From an uncultured Clostridia bacterium (GTDB taxonomy: Bacteria > Bacillota > Clostridia > TANB77 > CAG-465): 64,000 nucleotides of DNA. The DNA lies in contig CAKPAG010000003.1 in NCBI GenBank assembly GCA_934132895.1, forward strand, positions 1 through 64,000. The letters are read 5' to 3'. Each line of letters begins with the position of its first letter. Positions within the stretch are counted from its first letter, which is position 1. Position numbers and translations under genes: made by a program. Positions 8,669 to 17,042 of this stretch are shown one piece after another. The notes below the pieces were generated by a model. It ran no database searches. It was not told the DNA's origin and saw only the letters and a list, made by a program, of their open reading frames with translations.

Positions 8669-9576
8669 TTAAATTAAAACTTATTTTTTCCTTTATAGAA
8701 GGAATATTAATAGTTTCAATAATATTTTGTATATTAAATATTTTATTAAAAATAAATAGAAAGCTAAAGTTAAAAATATTATTAATAAAATTAAAAAATA
8801 AGTTATTTAGTTTAAGTTATATAAAAAAGCTTCAAAGTTTGATAAAACAAGTAAAAGGTATAATTGATTTCAAATTTAAATTTTTTAATACTATTGTTAT
8901 ATTTACAGTTTCATTAGTTATAGCTTTAATCGTATCTATATATTTTTTTCGAAAATTCAGGTTAGTTATATTTTCGGGTTTAATTTTTCTAAGTCTTATG
9001 GTATTTCCAATAATATTTTTAGAAATAGTGAATTTAGTTTTAAACAATAGTATAAAAAATTCTTTTTCGTTATATATCGTAAGCTTACAAAGCTTTTCTA
9101 AAAATACCAATGATGTTATTAGTGCTTTAACTAATACTAAAGTTTTAGAACCATTAAATAAATATATTGATGAATTTATAATGCTTGTAAATATAGGATT
9201 TAATATAAACAAGGCATTTGATGAGTTGATAAATAGAATAAATATAAAAGAAATATCAAAATTTTTTTATTTATTAAAGCTTTGCTATATAAATGGAAGT
9301 AACTTGTATGAATTAATTAGTAAATTTAATGATTATTATAATGATTTAGAAAAAATAAAGAAAATTCAATTAGAAAAAAGAAACAACTATTTAACAACTA
9401 TGTTTGTACTATTAATCATGAATGTATTTTTGCTTTTCTTTGTAGTACTTGGAAATGAAAGCTATAAAAATTTAATATTAAATAATGTGATAGGTAAATT
9501 AATAATAGATATAAATGGTTTAGTTTATTTCGTAATATTACTTTTAGTAATAAAAATAATAAGAATGGAGGAATAA
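8665..9576 (+). CDS. TadB/TadC-like inner-membrane platform protein
   Basis: 303 aa with hydrophobic segments at about residues 8-30, 72-92, 96-120, and two near the C-terminus (245-265, 280-300). A cytoplasmic helical region lies between (SLQSFSKNTNDVISALTNTK...). This is the layout of the GspF/TadB/TadC platform that works with CpaF. Only one such gene is present, whereas Tad loci usually have tadB and tadC. No pilin or prepilin peptidase gene is visible in the window. Starts within the cpaF stop (ATGA). Confidence 0.65.
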   Translation: MIKLKLIFSFIEGILIVSIIFCILNILLKINRKLKLKILLIKLKNKLFSLSYIKKLQSLIKQVKGIIDFKFKFFNTIVIFTVSLVIALIVSIYFFRKFRLVIFSGLIFLSLMVFPIIFLEIVNLVLNNSIKNSFSLYIVSLQSFSKNTNDVISALTNTKVLEPLNKYIDEFIMLVNIGFNINKAFDELINRINIKEISKFFYLLKLCYINGSNLYELISKFNDYYNDLEKIKKIQLEKRNNYLTTMFVLLIMNVFLLFFVVLGNESYKNLILNNVIGKLIIDINGLVYFVILLLVIKIIRMEE

Positions 9577-9578
9577 AA

Positions 9579-10304
9579 ATGGAATTAAATATAGATAGAA
9601 AAGATTTATTAATTGATAAAGATAGAGAGGTAGATATTAGTATAAATAATACAAAAAAAGCATTTTCAAATATTGCTTTTAATGTAGTAAATACAGCAGC
9701 AGATTATATTATAAAGGCAATGCCTGTAAATGATGGAGTAAAAAATATTTTGTTAGATGTAAAAAAAGCATTTGAATCTCGTGATTTTAAAACTATATTA
9801 AAAACAGCAGTGGGAAGTAGTATGGAAGAGGGAATTAAAATGTTAAAAATGCCTAAAAATGTTTTAAGTGATATTTCAAAGGTTACAAATATAACAATAA
9901 AAGGAGGCTTAAGAGAAGGGATATGTGCGGCTATTGATATAATTTCAAACAAATACTTAAAAAATAATTTATTCTATAATTTAATTAAAGATTTTATCAA
10001 TAAAACAAAAGACTATATATTTACTAAGGAATTTAAAGATAAATTAGAAATAAAAGTAGAGAGGCTAGTAAAAAAAGCAGATAACTTTAAAGAAAAATGT
10101 AAAGAATGGTATAAGTATTATGATAAGTTAGATTTTGAAAAAATGAATGATTTAGCACAAGATTTAAAAAGAGAAAAAAGAAAAGTTATTAGTGATCCAG
10201 AATGTGCAAAAGAAAGTAATATTATACAAAATATATTAAAACTTGTAAATGTGAAAAAAGATAAATTGACAAATTTACAGTTGCAAATATGCAATGAATT
10301 ATAG
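9579..10304 (+). CDS. Unrecognised helical protein ending the secretion operon
   Basis: 241 aa, charged and helical, with no signal peptide. A mildly hydrophobic stretch lies at about 25-50 (AFSNIAFNVVNTAADYIIKAM). Gly-rich turns occur around residues 80-115 (GSSMEEGIKML...GGLREGI). It begins 2 bp after the platform protein with GGAGG upstream, so it belongs to the same operon. I recognise no family. It could be a substrate or dedicated effector of the upstream machine, but nothing in the sequence proves it. Confidence 0.6.
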   Translation: MELNIDRKDLLIDKDREVDISINNTKKAFSNIAFNVVNTAADYIIKAMPVNDGVKNILLDVKKAFESRDFKTILKTAVGSSMEEGIKMLKMPKNVLSDISKVTNITIKGGLREGICAAIDIISNKYLKNNLFYNLIKDFINKTKDYIFTKEFKDKLEIKVERLVKKADNFKEKCKEWYKYYDKLDFEKMNDLAQDLKREKRKVISDPECAKESNIIQNILKLVNVKKDKLTNLQLQICNEL

Positions 10305-10349
10305 TATAATAAGTCTTAAGTATATTAATAATATATTTAGGAGATTTTA

Positions 10350-11630
10350 ATGAGAAAAGGAAGTTTAGAAACAAATAATAAAACTAGTCAAAATGTGAGA
10401 CTTAAAAAAAATCAAAATAAGGTTACAAGAAAAGATTTAATAAAAATGTTTGTGTGGCTTGCAATATGTATATTTGTAATTTATCAAGTATTTAGTCTTG
10501 TAAGCTATACACTAGGAAAAAAGGATAAAAGTAAAATGTGGCTATATAACATAGTAAATAGCATCACATATAATTTCAAAAATAAGGTTGATTCTTTAGG
10601 GCAAAAAGAAGAATATTCAGTTAAATTTGCTGGGTTAGGAGATATATACTTTAATGCAAACACTCTAAAAGGTGCAAAATCAAGTTCTGGATATAATTTT
10701 ACTTCTGGCATGGAATCCGTAAAGGAAAAATTGAAAGATTATGATATAGTAGTAGCAAGTTTAAATACTCCTATTGCAGATAGCTCTTTAGGACTTTCAA
10801 CAAAAGATACATATAATTCACCAGTACAACTAATAGATTCATTAAAGGAATTAAATATTAGTGCTGTTGCTACAGCAACATCACATATTTTTGATAAGAG
10901 TTCAAAAGGAATTACTTCAACGATAAAAAATTTAGAAGAAAATGATATTAAACAGGTAGGAATTAGTGATGAAACAAGAAACACCCCTATAATTCTAACT
11001 AAAAATAACATTAGTATAGGTTTGCTTTCATATACAACTTTTTCGCAAGTAAAACTATCTGATAAAAATTCATATATGTTAAATGTATTTGATGAAGAGA
11101 GCTTAAAATCTGATATTGATTATTTAAAATCAAACAATGTTGATGTTATTGTGTCTTATTTAAATGTACCAAATGAAAATAATACGATGGTAAATTCAGA
11201 GCAAAAGAAAACAACTGAAAAGTTATTTGAAGCAGGAGTAAACGTTGTATTAGGAACTGGCTCTATGGTGGTGCAGGAAAGTACAGAAGAATTAACTGAA
11301 AATAGTCATTTATATGCAATTTATTCACTAGGTGATTTTATAGGTACAGCTTTAAATGAAGATAATATTTTAAGTGTAATTGCAAATATTGAATTTAAAA
11401 AAGAAATAACTAAAGATAAATCTGGAAATGTTAAAAAGACAAAGCTTGATATAGAAGTAGGAAAACCTATTGGAATTTGGACTACTTTTGATAATAAATA
11501 TTCTAGGAAAATGTATTTATTAAAAGATGAGATAACAAATTATAACAGTAATAAATCAAATGTTAGTGCTAAAGAATATAAAAAAATGCAAAAAGCAAGT
11601 GATAGAATTGATACTATTTTTGCAAAATAA
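10350..11630 (+). CDS. CapA-family membrane-anchored protein
   Basis: 426 aa. Basic N-terminus, one transmembrane segment at about 36-56, then a long extracytoplasmic domain beginning V-K-F-A-G-L-G-D-I-Y. It contains D-Y-D-I-V-V-A-S-L-N-T-P-I-A, V-A-T-A-T-S-H-I-F-D, I-G-L-L-S-Y-T and V-V-L-G-T-G-S-M-V-V-Q, which follow the CapA/PgsA calcineurin-like metallophosphoesterase pattern (poly-gamma-glutamate synthesis proteins). The family's metal-binding Asp/His residues are only partly conserved. Possibly cell-envelope polymer related. Followed by a strong terminator. Confidence 0.7.
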   Translation: MRKGSLETNNKTSQNVRLKKNQNKVTRKDLIKMFVWLAICIFVIYQVFSLVSYTLGKKDKSKMWLYNIVNSITYNFKNKVDSLGQKEEYSVKFAGLGDIYFNANTLKGAKSSSGYNFTSGMESVKEKLKDYDIVVASLNTPIADSSLGLSTKDTYNSPVQLIDSLKELNISAVATATSHIFDKSSKGITSTIKNLEENDIKQVGISDETRNTPIILTKNNISIGLLSYTTFSQVKLSDKNSYMLNVFDEESLKSDIDYLKSNNVDVIVSYLNVPNENNTMVNSEQKKTTEKLFEAGVNVVLGTGSMVVQESTEELTENSHLYAIYSLGDFIGTALNEDNILSVIANIEFKKEITKDKSGNVKKTKLDIEVGKPIGIWTTFDNKYSRKMYLLKDEITNYNSNKSNVSAKEYKKMQKASDRIDTIFAK

Positions 11631-11652
11631 AGTAATATAGAAAATATAAGTT

Positions 11653-11689
11653 AAGAGGAAACAAAAAATTTAATTTTGTTTCCTCTTTT
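11653..11689 (+). terminator. Terminator after capA-like gene
   Basis: 12-bp perfect stem (GAGGAAACAAAA with TTTTGTTTCCTC) followed by T residues. It ends the long plus-strand transcript and may also serve the convergent minus-strand gene. Confidence 0.75.
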
Positions 11690-11707
11690 AAAAGCTTTAG
11701 TTTTAAT

Positions 11708-12352
11708 TTAAACGAGATATATGAAATCGCCATTTACTTTGTTTAACGTAAAACCATCTATGCACATTCCAGATAAAATGTAGTCATTACTATCTTTTTG
11801 TTTCTGTAAAAGACAAAAATTAAAATTATTCCATGAAATTTCAATAGAATCTTTTTTTGAAATTACAGTCTTTTTGCCATGATTGTCTATTATTATTTTA
11901 AATACAAGGTCTTCTGTTAATATAAAAGTTTTACCTTTAGCTTTTTCGCCTAGAGATATAATAAAATTAATAGGATTTATATCTTTTTCAACATTTATTC
12001 TTTGGAATTTTTCCTTCTTTCCATCTCCTACTGTTATATAAATTAGCATATCAGGATTACTAGGTTTGGTATAAATTACTTTATGAGAAAATATTGCATC
12101 CACGTCATACCATTTTTGACCTTCTACCTTATACATTGCTATTTCAGTATGTAGCAAAGGATTAGGTGAATTAAATTTTAATTTTAAATAATTACCACTT
12201 TTTAGTTCCTCAAAAGATTTGTTTTGAATTCTATACCGACAAGCAGAATCTAAGAATATAGTTGAATTTTTCAAGTCTTTTTCTAATGAACTAAGTGCAT
12301 CAATGACGGTTTCATCTTTCATTAATTCTATATTTTTTGTTTTCATAATCAC
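11708..12352 (-). CDS. Hypothetical protein with an in-frame CGG read through
   Basis: Up to 214 aa. The likelier start is ATG 12346, after AAGGAG; GTG 12352 is the upstream option. Beta-rich soluble protein (FKIIIDNHGKKTVI, ILSGMCIDGFTLNKVNGDFIYLV), no family recognised. It carries an in-frame CGG (12238-12236; TGT CGG TAT) but the frame stays open to the end, while the +1 frame would stop within 12 codons. It is therefore one of four exceptions to the CGG frameshift rule seen elsewhere in this window. It is single and flanked by oppositely oriented genes, which fits an accessory gene. Confidence 0.6.
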   Translation of the reverse strand: MIMKTKNIELMKDETVIDALSSLEKDLKNSTIFLDSACRYRIQNKSFEELKSGNYLKLKFNSPNPLLHTEIAMYKVEGQKWYDVDAIFSHKVIYTKPSNPDMLIYITVGDGKKEKFQRINVEKDINPINFIISLGEKAKGKTFILTEDLVFKIIIDNHGKKTVISKKDSIEISWNNFNFCLLQKQKDSNDYILSGMCIDGFTLNKVNGDFIYLV

Positions 12353-12570
12353 ATCTCCTTATATAATTATATTTTGGTGAGTATTTTTTTCTGTAGTATT
12401 ATAACATATAAAAAAGATTATGTCAAATATGCTACTTAAGTAAATAACTATGTACATAAATTTTTATTTGCTACTAGGATATATATAAATAAAGTAAGTA
12501 AAAGTATAAAAAACTATTTATTTTTCGTTATTTATGGTATATAATATCGTTAATAAAGGAGGAAAAAATT

Positions 12571-12909
12571 ATGAATTTTTATGACAAAATACATGAGTTA
12601 GCAAGAGCATTAAAAGAAACAGAAGAATATAAGGAGTATATAAAACTAAAAAATGAATTAAAAACAGATGAAAAAAAATATAACATGGTTAAAGATTTTA
12701 AAGAAAAACAAAGAGATCATCAAGTTAAATATTTAAGTGGACAAGATGTATCTAAAGAAGAACAAGAAAATATGCAAAATTTATACTCTATTTTAATACA
12801 AGATGAAAAGATAAGAAAACTTTTAGAAAGTGAAATGAAAATAGATGTATTCCTTGCAGATATGCAAAAAATTATGGGTGAAGCAATAAAGGAGATTGTT
12901 GAATTTTAA
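12571..12909 (+). CDS. YlbF/YmcA family protein
   Basis: 112 aa, almost entirely helical. The pattern ELARALKETEEYKEYIKLKNEL...KYNMVKDFKEKQ...IRKLLESEMKIDVFLADMQKIM matches the YlbF/YmcA family. Family members form the RicA-RicF-RicT complex that affects sporulation, competence and RNA processing in Bacillus. A RicT/PSP1 homologue lies at 61.7 kb in this window. Strong Shine-Dalgarno AAAGGAGG. The stop overlaps the next start (TAATG). Confidence 0.75.
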   Translation: MNFYDKIHELARALKETEEYKEYIKLKNELKTDEKKYNMVKDFKEKQRDHQVKYLSGQDVSKEEQENMQNLYSILIQDEKIRKLLESEMKIDVFLADMQKIMGEAIKEIVEF

Positions 12910-13538
12910 TGAAATTTTTTAAAGCATTAAAATATTTCAGAAAAGGAAGTAAAGAGCAACAAGAGGCAAATAATATAGTAGAAAAACTACCTGAAAATTC
13001 TGTTATTGCAAAAGATATTTTAAATATAGTTTCAAACAATACTACTAAAGTGATTTTTGATAAAAATATAAAAAACAGCTATTATATTTATTTTAAAGAT
13101 ACTATATACATATCATCTAAGGAAAAGAATAATAACTTTCATAGATGTTTATTAATTGCACATGAATGTAGGCATTCTATACAGTCAAAATTAGTGCAAA
13201 AAATTAATTTTATTTTATCTAATATTGAGTTAATCTTTTTTGTCCTAACTTTTGTTATGATTATATGGTTTAAAATTTATTGCATTAGATATGTATATTT
13301 AGCAACTTGTATTTTAAGTATGCTATCAAGGCTTTATTTAGAATTAGATGCAATATTTAATTCTTTAAAGATTTCAAACACCTATGTTAGTACAAAGTTA
13401 GACAAAAAAGAAACTGAAGAATTAAATGAAATATATAAAGATCAAATAAAGATATTATTACCAATATCTATTATTCCACTTTTTATCGATAAAATAATTA
13501 GAATTTTTGTTATATTTTTGCTTAAGTTTATAATATAA
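12909..13538 (+). CDS. Zinc-metallopeptidase-like membrane protein
   Basis: 209 aa. H-E-C-R-H at residues 85-89 fits the HExxH zinc motif, preceded by Y-I-S-S-K-E and followed by I-Q-S-K. Hydrophobic segments lie at about 103-122, 125-145 and near the C-terminus. This resembles the small neutral zinc metallopeptidase (YugP-like) group but is short, and a third zinc ligand could not be identified with confidence. Translationally coupled to the YlbF-like gene. Confidence 0.6.
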   Translation: MKFFKALKYFRKGSKEQQEANNIVEKLPENSVIAKDILNIVSNNTTKVIFDKNIKNSYYIYFKDTIYISSKEKNNNFHRCLLIAHECRHSIQSKLVQKINFILSNIELIFFVLTFVMIIWFKIYCIRYVYLATCILSMLSRLYLELDAIFNSLKISNTYVSTKLDKKETEELNEIYKDQIKILLPISIIPLFIDKIIRIFVIFLLKFII

Positions 13539-13577
13539 TGTACAGGTTATGTACATAAAATTTATTAGGTGATTTGT

Positions 13578-13730
13578 ATGAAACTTTCAAATAAACAAAA
13601 ATATACGCTATATATTGCTACTATTATTATATTGCTTTTAGCACTTTTTACTCATGAATTTTTAAATAATCCAGAATATAACAGTTTGGATGTAGAAAAT
13701 AAAAATGTGAATATTTATACTGGAGAATAA
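13578..13730 (+). CDS. 50-aa single-pass membrane peptide
   Basis: ATG 13578 preceded by TTAGGTGA. Basic N-terminus (MKLSNKQKY), one membrane span of about 15 residues (YIATIIILLLALF), then an acidic/polar tail. Its stop leads straight into a terminator hairpin. No family recognised; short, but the start, topology and terminator context support a real gene. Confidence 0.5.
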   Translation: MKLSNKQKYTLYIATIIILLLALFTHEFLNNPEYNSLDVENKNVNIYTGE

Positions 13731-13780
13731 GTCTACGAATATATGGAGAAAAAATCTACATATATTAGTAGACTTTTTTA
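13729..13780 (+). terminator. Terminator after 50-aa membrane peptide gene
   Basis: AGTCTAC pairs with GTAGACT, extended by TATATG/CATATA, followed by a run of six T. Confidence 0.7.
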
Positions 13781-13872
13781 AAACAGATAAGCTATATTTA
13801 AAGTAACAATGGTATTTAAATTAACATATTATATACTAGATGTAAACTATACATCTAGAAGGAGCATAAGCA

Positions 13873-14646
13873 ATGAGTAATAAATGTTGTAATAATGGAT
13901 TTAATGATTTTAGTTGCAATTGCGGTAATAGTTGTGAAAGTAACTGTAATTCAAATAAATGTTGCATAGAAGGGCCAATCGGGCCACAAGGACCAATGGG
14001 AAGACCTGGTGTACAAGGACCAATTGGACCAGTGGGACCACAAGGACCAGTAGGTCCACAGGGACCAATCGGTGCAACAGGAGTAACAGGTGCTCAAGGG
14101 CCACAAGGAATACAAGGACCTCAAGGAGTTCAAGGTGCAACTGGAGCTACAGGCCCAACTGGTCCGACAGGCCCAACAGGACCTACTGGAGCACAGGGAG
14201 CTCAAGGAATACAAGGGCCTCAGGGAGTTCAAGGTGCAACTGGAACAACAGCAACAAATGATAACTTGTTAGTAGCAAATGTTGCAACACAAGCTGTTAC
14301 TGCAAATTCAAATGTTGTACTTGGAACAACTCAAGCTACAAATGGAACATCAATATCATATACAGCGCCAGATACTGTAAATTTACAACCTGGAACGTAT
14401 TTAGTTGAATATACAGCAGTGGTAAATGATACTACAGGAACAGGAAACATCGGTGGAACAATACTATTTAATGATACTGCTTTACCATATGCTTCAACTT
14501 ATTATGATAACGAAACAGACTCAGATACGATAAAATTACAAGCAATTGTTACAGCAAATACTGCTTCTACTATAAAAGTACAAAACCAATCAACTGTAAC
14601 ATTAAACTATATAAATTCAAATTTAATAGTAGTAAAATTAGCTTAG
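13873..14646 (+). CDS. Collagen-like spore-surface glycoprotein (BclA-type)
   Basis: 257 aa. Cys/Asn-rich N-terminus (residues 1-34, CC and CNC motifs), then about 85 residues of uninterrupted Gly-X-Y repeats (GPIGPQGPM, GATGPTGPTG), then a C-terminal beta-sandwich domain of about 130 aa with many Thr/Val (SYTAPDTVNLQPGTYLVEYTAVV). This is the BclA/exosporium-filament layout: anchor, collagen stalk, TNF-like trimer head. The GC of the repeat is locally higher because of GGN and CCN codons. Shine-Dalgarno AGAAGGAG upstream, own terminator downstream. Likely expressed in the mother cell. Confidence 0.8.
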   Translation: MSNKCCNNGFNDFSCNCGNSCESNCNSNKCCIEGPIGPQGPMGRPGVQGPIGPVGPQGPVGPQGPIGATGVTGAQGPQGIQGPQGVQGATGATGPTGPTGPTGPTGAQGAQGIQGPQGVQGATGTTATNDNLLVANVATQAVTANSNVVLGTTQATNGTSISYTAPDTVNLQPGTYLVEYTAVVNDTTGTGNIGGTILFNDTALPYASTYYDNETDSDTIKLQAIVTANTASTIKVQNQSTVTLNYINSNLIVVKLA

Positions 14647-14678
14647 TAATAAAGAAACTATATAAATAATCAGATATT

Positions 14679-14704
14679 AAAAGGCAGGAATTAACCTGCC
14701 TTTT
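14679..14704 (+). terminator. Terminator after collagen-like gene
   Basis: AAAAGGCAGG and CCTGCCTTTT form a 10-bp stem with a short loop, ending in T residues. Confidence 0.8.
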
Positions 14705-14758
14705 AGTCATATATAATAAATGTTTAGTAAACGCATATAAATGTAAATAGGTGATTAT

Positions 14759-15488
14759 GTGAAAGAATATGTATTAAAGAAAAGAATTATATTTGTTTTT
14801 GTATTAGTGTGTATTTCTTTTGTTACTTATGGTATAATAAATATGCGAAGATTACCAAATCAGGTTGCAAAGACAAATGCACTTCCTATTACTAATAAAA
14901 TTATAGTGATTGATGCAGGCCATGGACTCCCAGATGAGCGGAGCCATTGGTTTTAATGGAACCACTGAACAAGCTATTAACTTAAGCATATCATTAAAGA
15001 TACAAAAATTAATAGAACAAAGTGGTGCAACAGTTATATTAACTAGAAGTAATGAGAATGGTATTTATTCTTTAGATAGCAAGAGTATAAGAAATAAAAA
15101 AGTAAGTGATATAAAAAATAGAGTAGAAATAGGTAATAATAGCAATGCCGACCTTTTTATTTCTATACATTTAAATAAATATCCTCCATCAGAGGTGTAT
15201 AGAGGCTGGCAAACCTTTTATCAAAAAAATAATGATAAGAGTAAGGAATTAGCAAGCCTTATACAAACGAAATTAGGGCAAAATATAGAATTTAAAAATA
15301 ATAGAACCCCTATGCCTATTAGTGGAATATATATTATGGAGCATGTTGAAATTCCTTCGGTTATAGTGGAATGTGGTTTTTTATCTAATCCAGAAGAGGC
15401 TAATTTATTAAAAGAAGATAATTACCAAAATAAACTTGCATGGGGTATATACTTAGCCTTGCAAGAGTATTTTTCAAAAGGAGAATAA
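14759..15488 (+). CDS. cwlD: N-acetylmuramoyl-L-alanine amidase CwlD, +1 frameshift at CGG
   Basis: Starts at GTG 14759. The zero frame gives a membrane anchor (about residues 9-28) and I-V-I-D-A-G-H-G-L-P-D-E, then codon 61 is CGG (14939-14941) and a stop follows five codons later. Skipping one base there gives GGA GCC ATT GGT and the frame runs to 15488, total 242 aa. The join A-G-H-G-L-P-D-E-G-A-I-G is the conserved Zn-binding start of Amidase_3. The downstream part has S-I-H-L-N and V-E-C-G-F-L-S-N, holding a further ligand and the catalytic Glu. CwlD makes muramic delta-lactam in spore cortex. TadA follows after 5 bp. Confidence 0.85.
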
Positions 15489-15493
15489 GATAG

Positions 15494-15961
15494 ATGAATA
15501 AATTTATGAATGAAGCGCTTAAAGAGGCTAAAAAAGCATATAAAAAATTAGAGGTACCAGTAGGAGCAGTTATTGTAAAAGACGGAGAAATAATAGCAAA
15601 AGCACATAATTTAAGAGAAACTAAATTATCTCCTGTTGCTCATGCAGAAATATTATGTATTGAAAAAGCTTGTAAAAAACTAAAAACTTGGAGATTAGAT
15701 GGCATGGAAATGTATGTAACTTTAGAGCCATGCCCAATGTGTGCTGGTGCATTAATTCAATCTAGAATAAAAAAAATATATATTGGGGCTAAAGATATAA
15801 AAAACGGTTGCGTAGGTTCAGTATGTAATGTTTTAGATGAAAATTTTACACATAAAATTGAGTATGAATATTTAGAAGAAAGCAAAGAGTGTTCTAAAAT
15901 ATTAACTGATTTTTTTAAAGAACTTAGGGCATTAAAAAAGAAAGAGAAAGAAAAAGAATAA
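15494..15961 (+). CDS. tadA: tRNA adenosine(34) deaminase
   Basis: 155 aa. Zinc/catalytic motifs H-A-E (with V-A-H-A-E-I at about 55) and P-C-P-M-C-A-G-A around 83-90, plus the family signature of short TadA proteins. It converts A34 to inosine in tRNA-Arg(ACG), whose gene is also in this window at 23 kb. The resulting ICG anticodon reads CGU, CGC and CGA but not CGG, which bears directly on the CGG frameshifts described here. Last gene before a terminator. Confidence 0.9.
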   Translation: MNKFMNEALKEAKKAYKKLEVPVGAVIVKDGEIIAKAHNLRETKLSPVAHAEILCIEKACKKLKTWRLDGMEMYVTLEPCPMCAGALIQSRIKKIYIGAKDIKNGCVGSVCNVLDENFTHKIEYEYLEESKECSKILTDFFKELRALKKKEKEKE

Positions 15962-15967
15962 TATATC

Positions 15968-16007
15968 AAAAAAACTCCAAATGTGATAAAAGCATTTGGA
16001 GTTTTTT
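15968..16007 (+). terminator. Terminator after tadA
   Basis: ACTCCAAATG pairs with CATTTGGAGT, followed by six T. It sits between tadA and the oppositely oriented tRNA-Arg, and its T run touches the encoded CCA end of the tRNA. Confidence 0.75.
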
Positions 16008-16082
16008 GGTGCCCTTGAGACGAATCGAACGTCCGACCAACGACTTAGGAGGTCGCTGCTCTATCCACTGAGCTACAAAGGC
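16007..16082 (-). tRNA. tRNA-Arg (anticodon CCU)
   Basis: 76 nt including encoded CCA. Acceptor GCCTTTG with CAAGGGC, D arm GCTC...GAGC with the canonical GG, anticodon stem GCGAC/GTCGT with a 7-nt loop CTCCTAA (anticodon CCT), T loop TTCGATT. Reads AGG. Its anticodon cannot pair with CGG at the first codon base. Confidence 0.93.
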
Positions 16083-16221
16083 ATAATCAATTTATAGAAC
16101 AATTATAGCATAAAAATGAAATCAAATCAACTGTATATGAATTCATATGATATTTTATTAGATAAAAAATCTAAAAATATATATTAGAAAAAGAAAATAT
16201 AAATTTATAGTATTGATATAG

Positions 16222-16229
16222 TTGTCGAA
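16222..16229 (+). promoter_or_regulatory. Candidate Spo0A box
   Basis: TTGTCGAA, an exact extended 0A box, 43 bp before the start at 16273 and just upstream of a TATAAT-like stretch (AGTATAAT). Suggests Spo0A control of the secreted protein that follows. Confidence 0.5.
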
Positions 16230-16272
16230 ATTTAGTATAATATTAATTGTCATAAAAAAGGAAGTCATATAT

Positions 16273-16995
16273 ATGTTTAATAGGAAATTTGTTATAATCG
16301 TTTCATTTATTTGTGTAGTAATAATAGCTACTTATGGAGGTTCTAAAGTGTTATCCACAAAATCAGAGTTTATTGGAAACATAGAACTATTTAAGATTCA
16401 TGATAATGAAGCTAAGTCAGACTCTGAAAAAGTAGAAGAAACGCTAAGTCTTAAGAATGTAGAAGATGATAAAGCAGAAAGTGCAGATAATAAAACTAAT
16501 ATAAATACAGATACAATTATTATCAATAAGCCTGTGGTAGAGCATAAAGAAACTAAGAACGAGATAACAAAAGAAGAAATACAGAAAAAAGTGGAATATA
16601 CTACTAAAAAGGATGCAACTAGTAATAATGTTGAAAATGTTATTAAAACTAGTAATGTCACAAATACTATAACCGCTTCAAATAATACAGATAATAACGT
16701 TGATAATCAATCAAAAGATGTATTCGTAAAATTTGTTAAAAATGAGAAAGTTATTGCAAATATGGAAGCAATGATGTTTGCTCTTGTACCAACTGAGTGG
16801 TTCTTTAGCAGTAGTAAAGTCGTAATTGATTCAGATGGAATAGATGAGAATACAGAATATATTACATTTAATAAGCTAAATCAAGACATTTTGAAAAACA
16901 AAAAGTCTGGTAATATTAAAATTTTTGCATATGATGAAGTATGGAATAATGGGAAATTGGATTATGTACTTCAAACTAGATGTTACGTTAAATAA
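16273..16995 (+). CDS. Membrane-anchored extracellular protein, function unknown
   Basis: 240 aa from ATG 16273, chosen for the AAGGAAG at 7-8 bp. One N-terminal membrane segment (residues 6-22), then a long Lys/Glu/Thr/Asn-rich low-complexity linker (about 45-150), then a compact C-terminal region with aromatic residues (ALVPTEWFFSSSKVVIDSDG...ETRCYVK-like end). No known domain recognised. A Spo0A box upstream suggests a stationary-phase or sporulation role. Followed by a bidirectional terminator. Confidence 0.6.
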   Translation: MFNRKFVIIVSFICVVIIATYGGSKVLSTKSEFIGNIELFKIHDNEAKSDSEKVEETLSLKNVEDDKAESADNKTNINTDTIIINKPVVEHKETKNEITKEEIQKKVEYTTKKDATSNNVENVIKTSNVTNTITASNNTDNNVDNQSKDVFVKFVKNEKVIANMEAMMFALVPTEWFFSSSKVVIDSDGIDENTEYITFNKLNQDILKNKKSGNIKIFAYDEVWNNGKLDYVLQTRCYVK

Positions 16996-16998
16996 ATT

Positions 16999-17042
16999 AA
17001 TAGAGGAGAGTTAAAAAAATTCATAACTTTTCCTCTATTTTT
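16999..17042. terminator. Bidirectional terminator
   Basis: AATAGAGGA(G)AGTT pairs with AACT(T)TTCCTCTATT, with T residues on the plus side and A residues on the other. It separates two convergent genes. Confidence 0.65.

Noticed and set aside
13910..14272. Long ORFs in other frames over the collagen-like gene
   Set aside because: They arise from the repetitive GGN-CCN sequence and give low-complexity products without ribosome sites.
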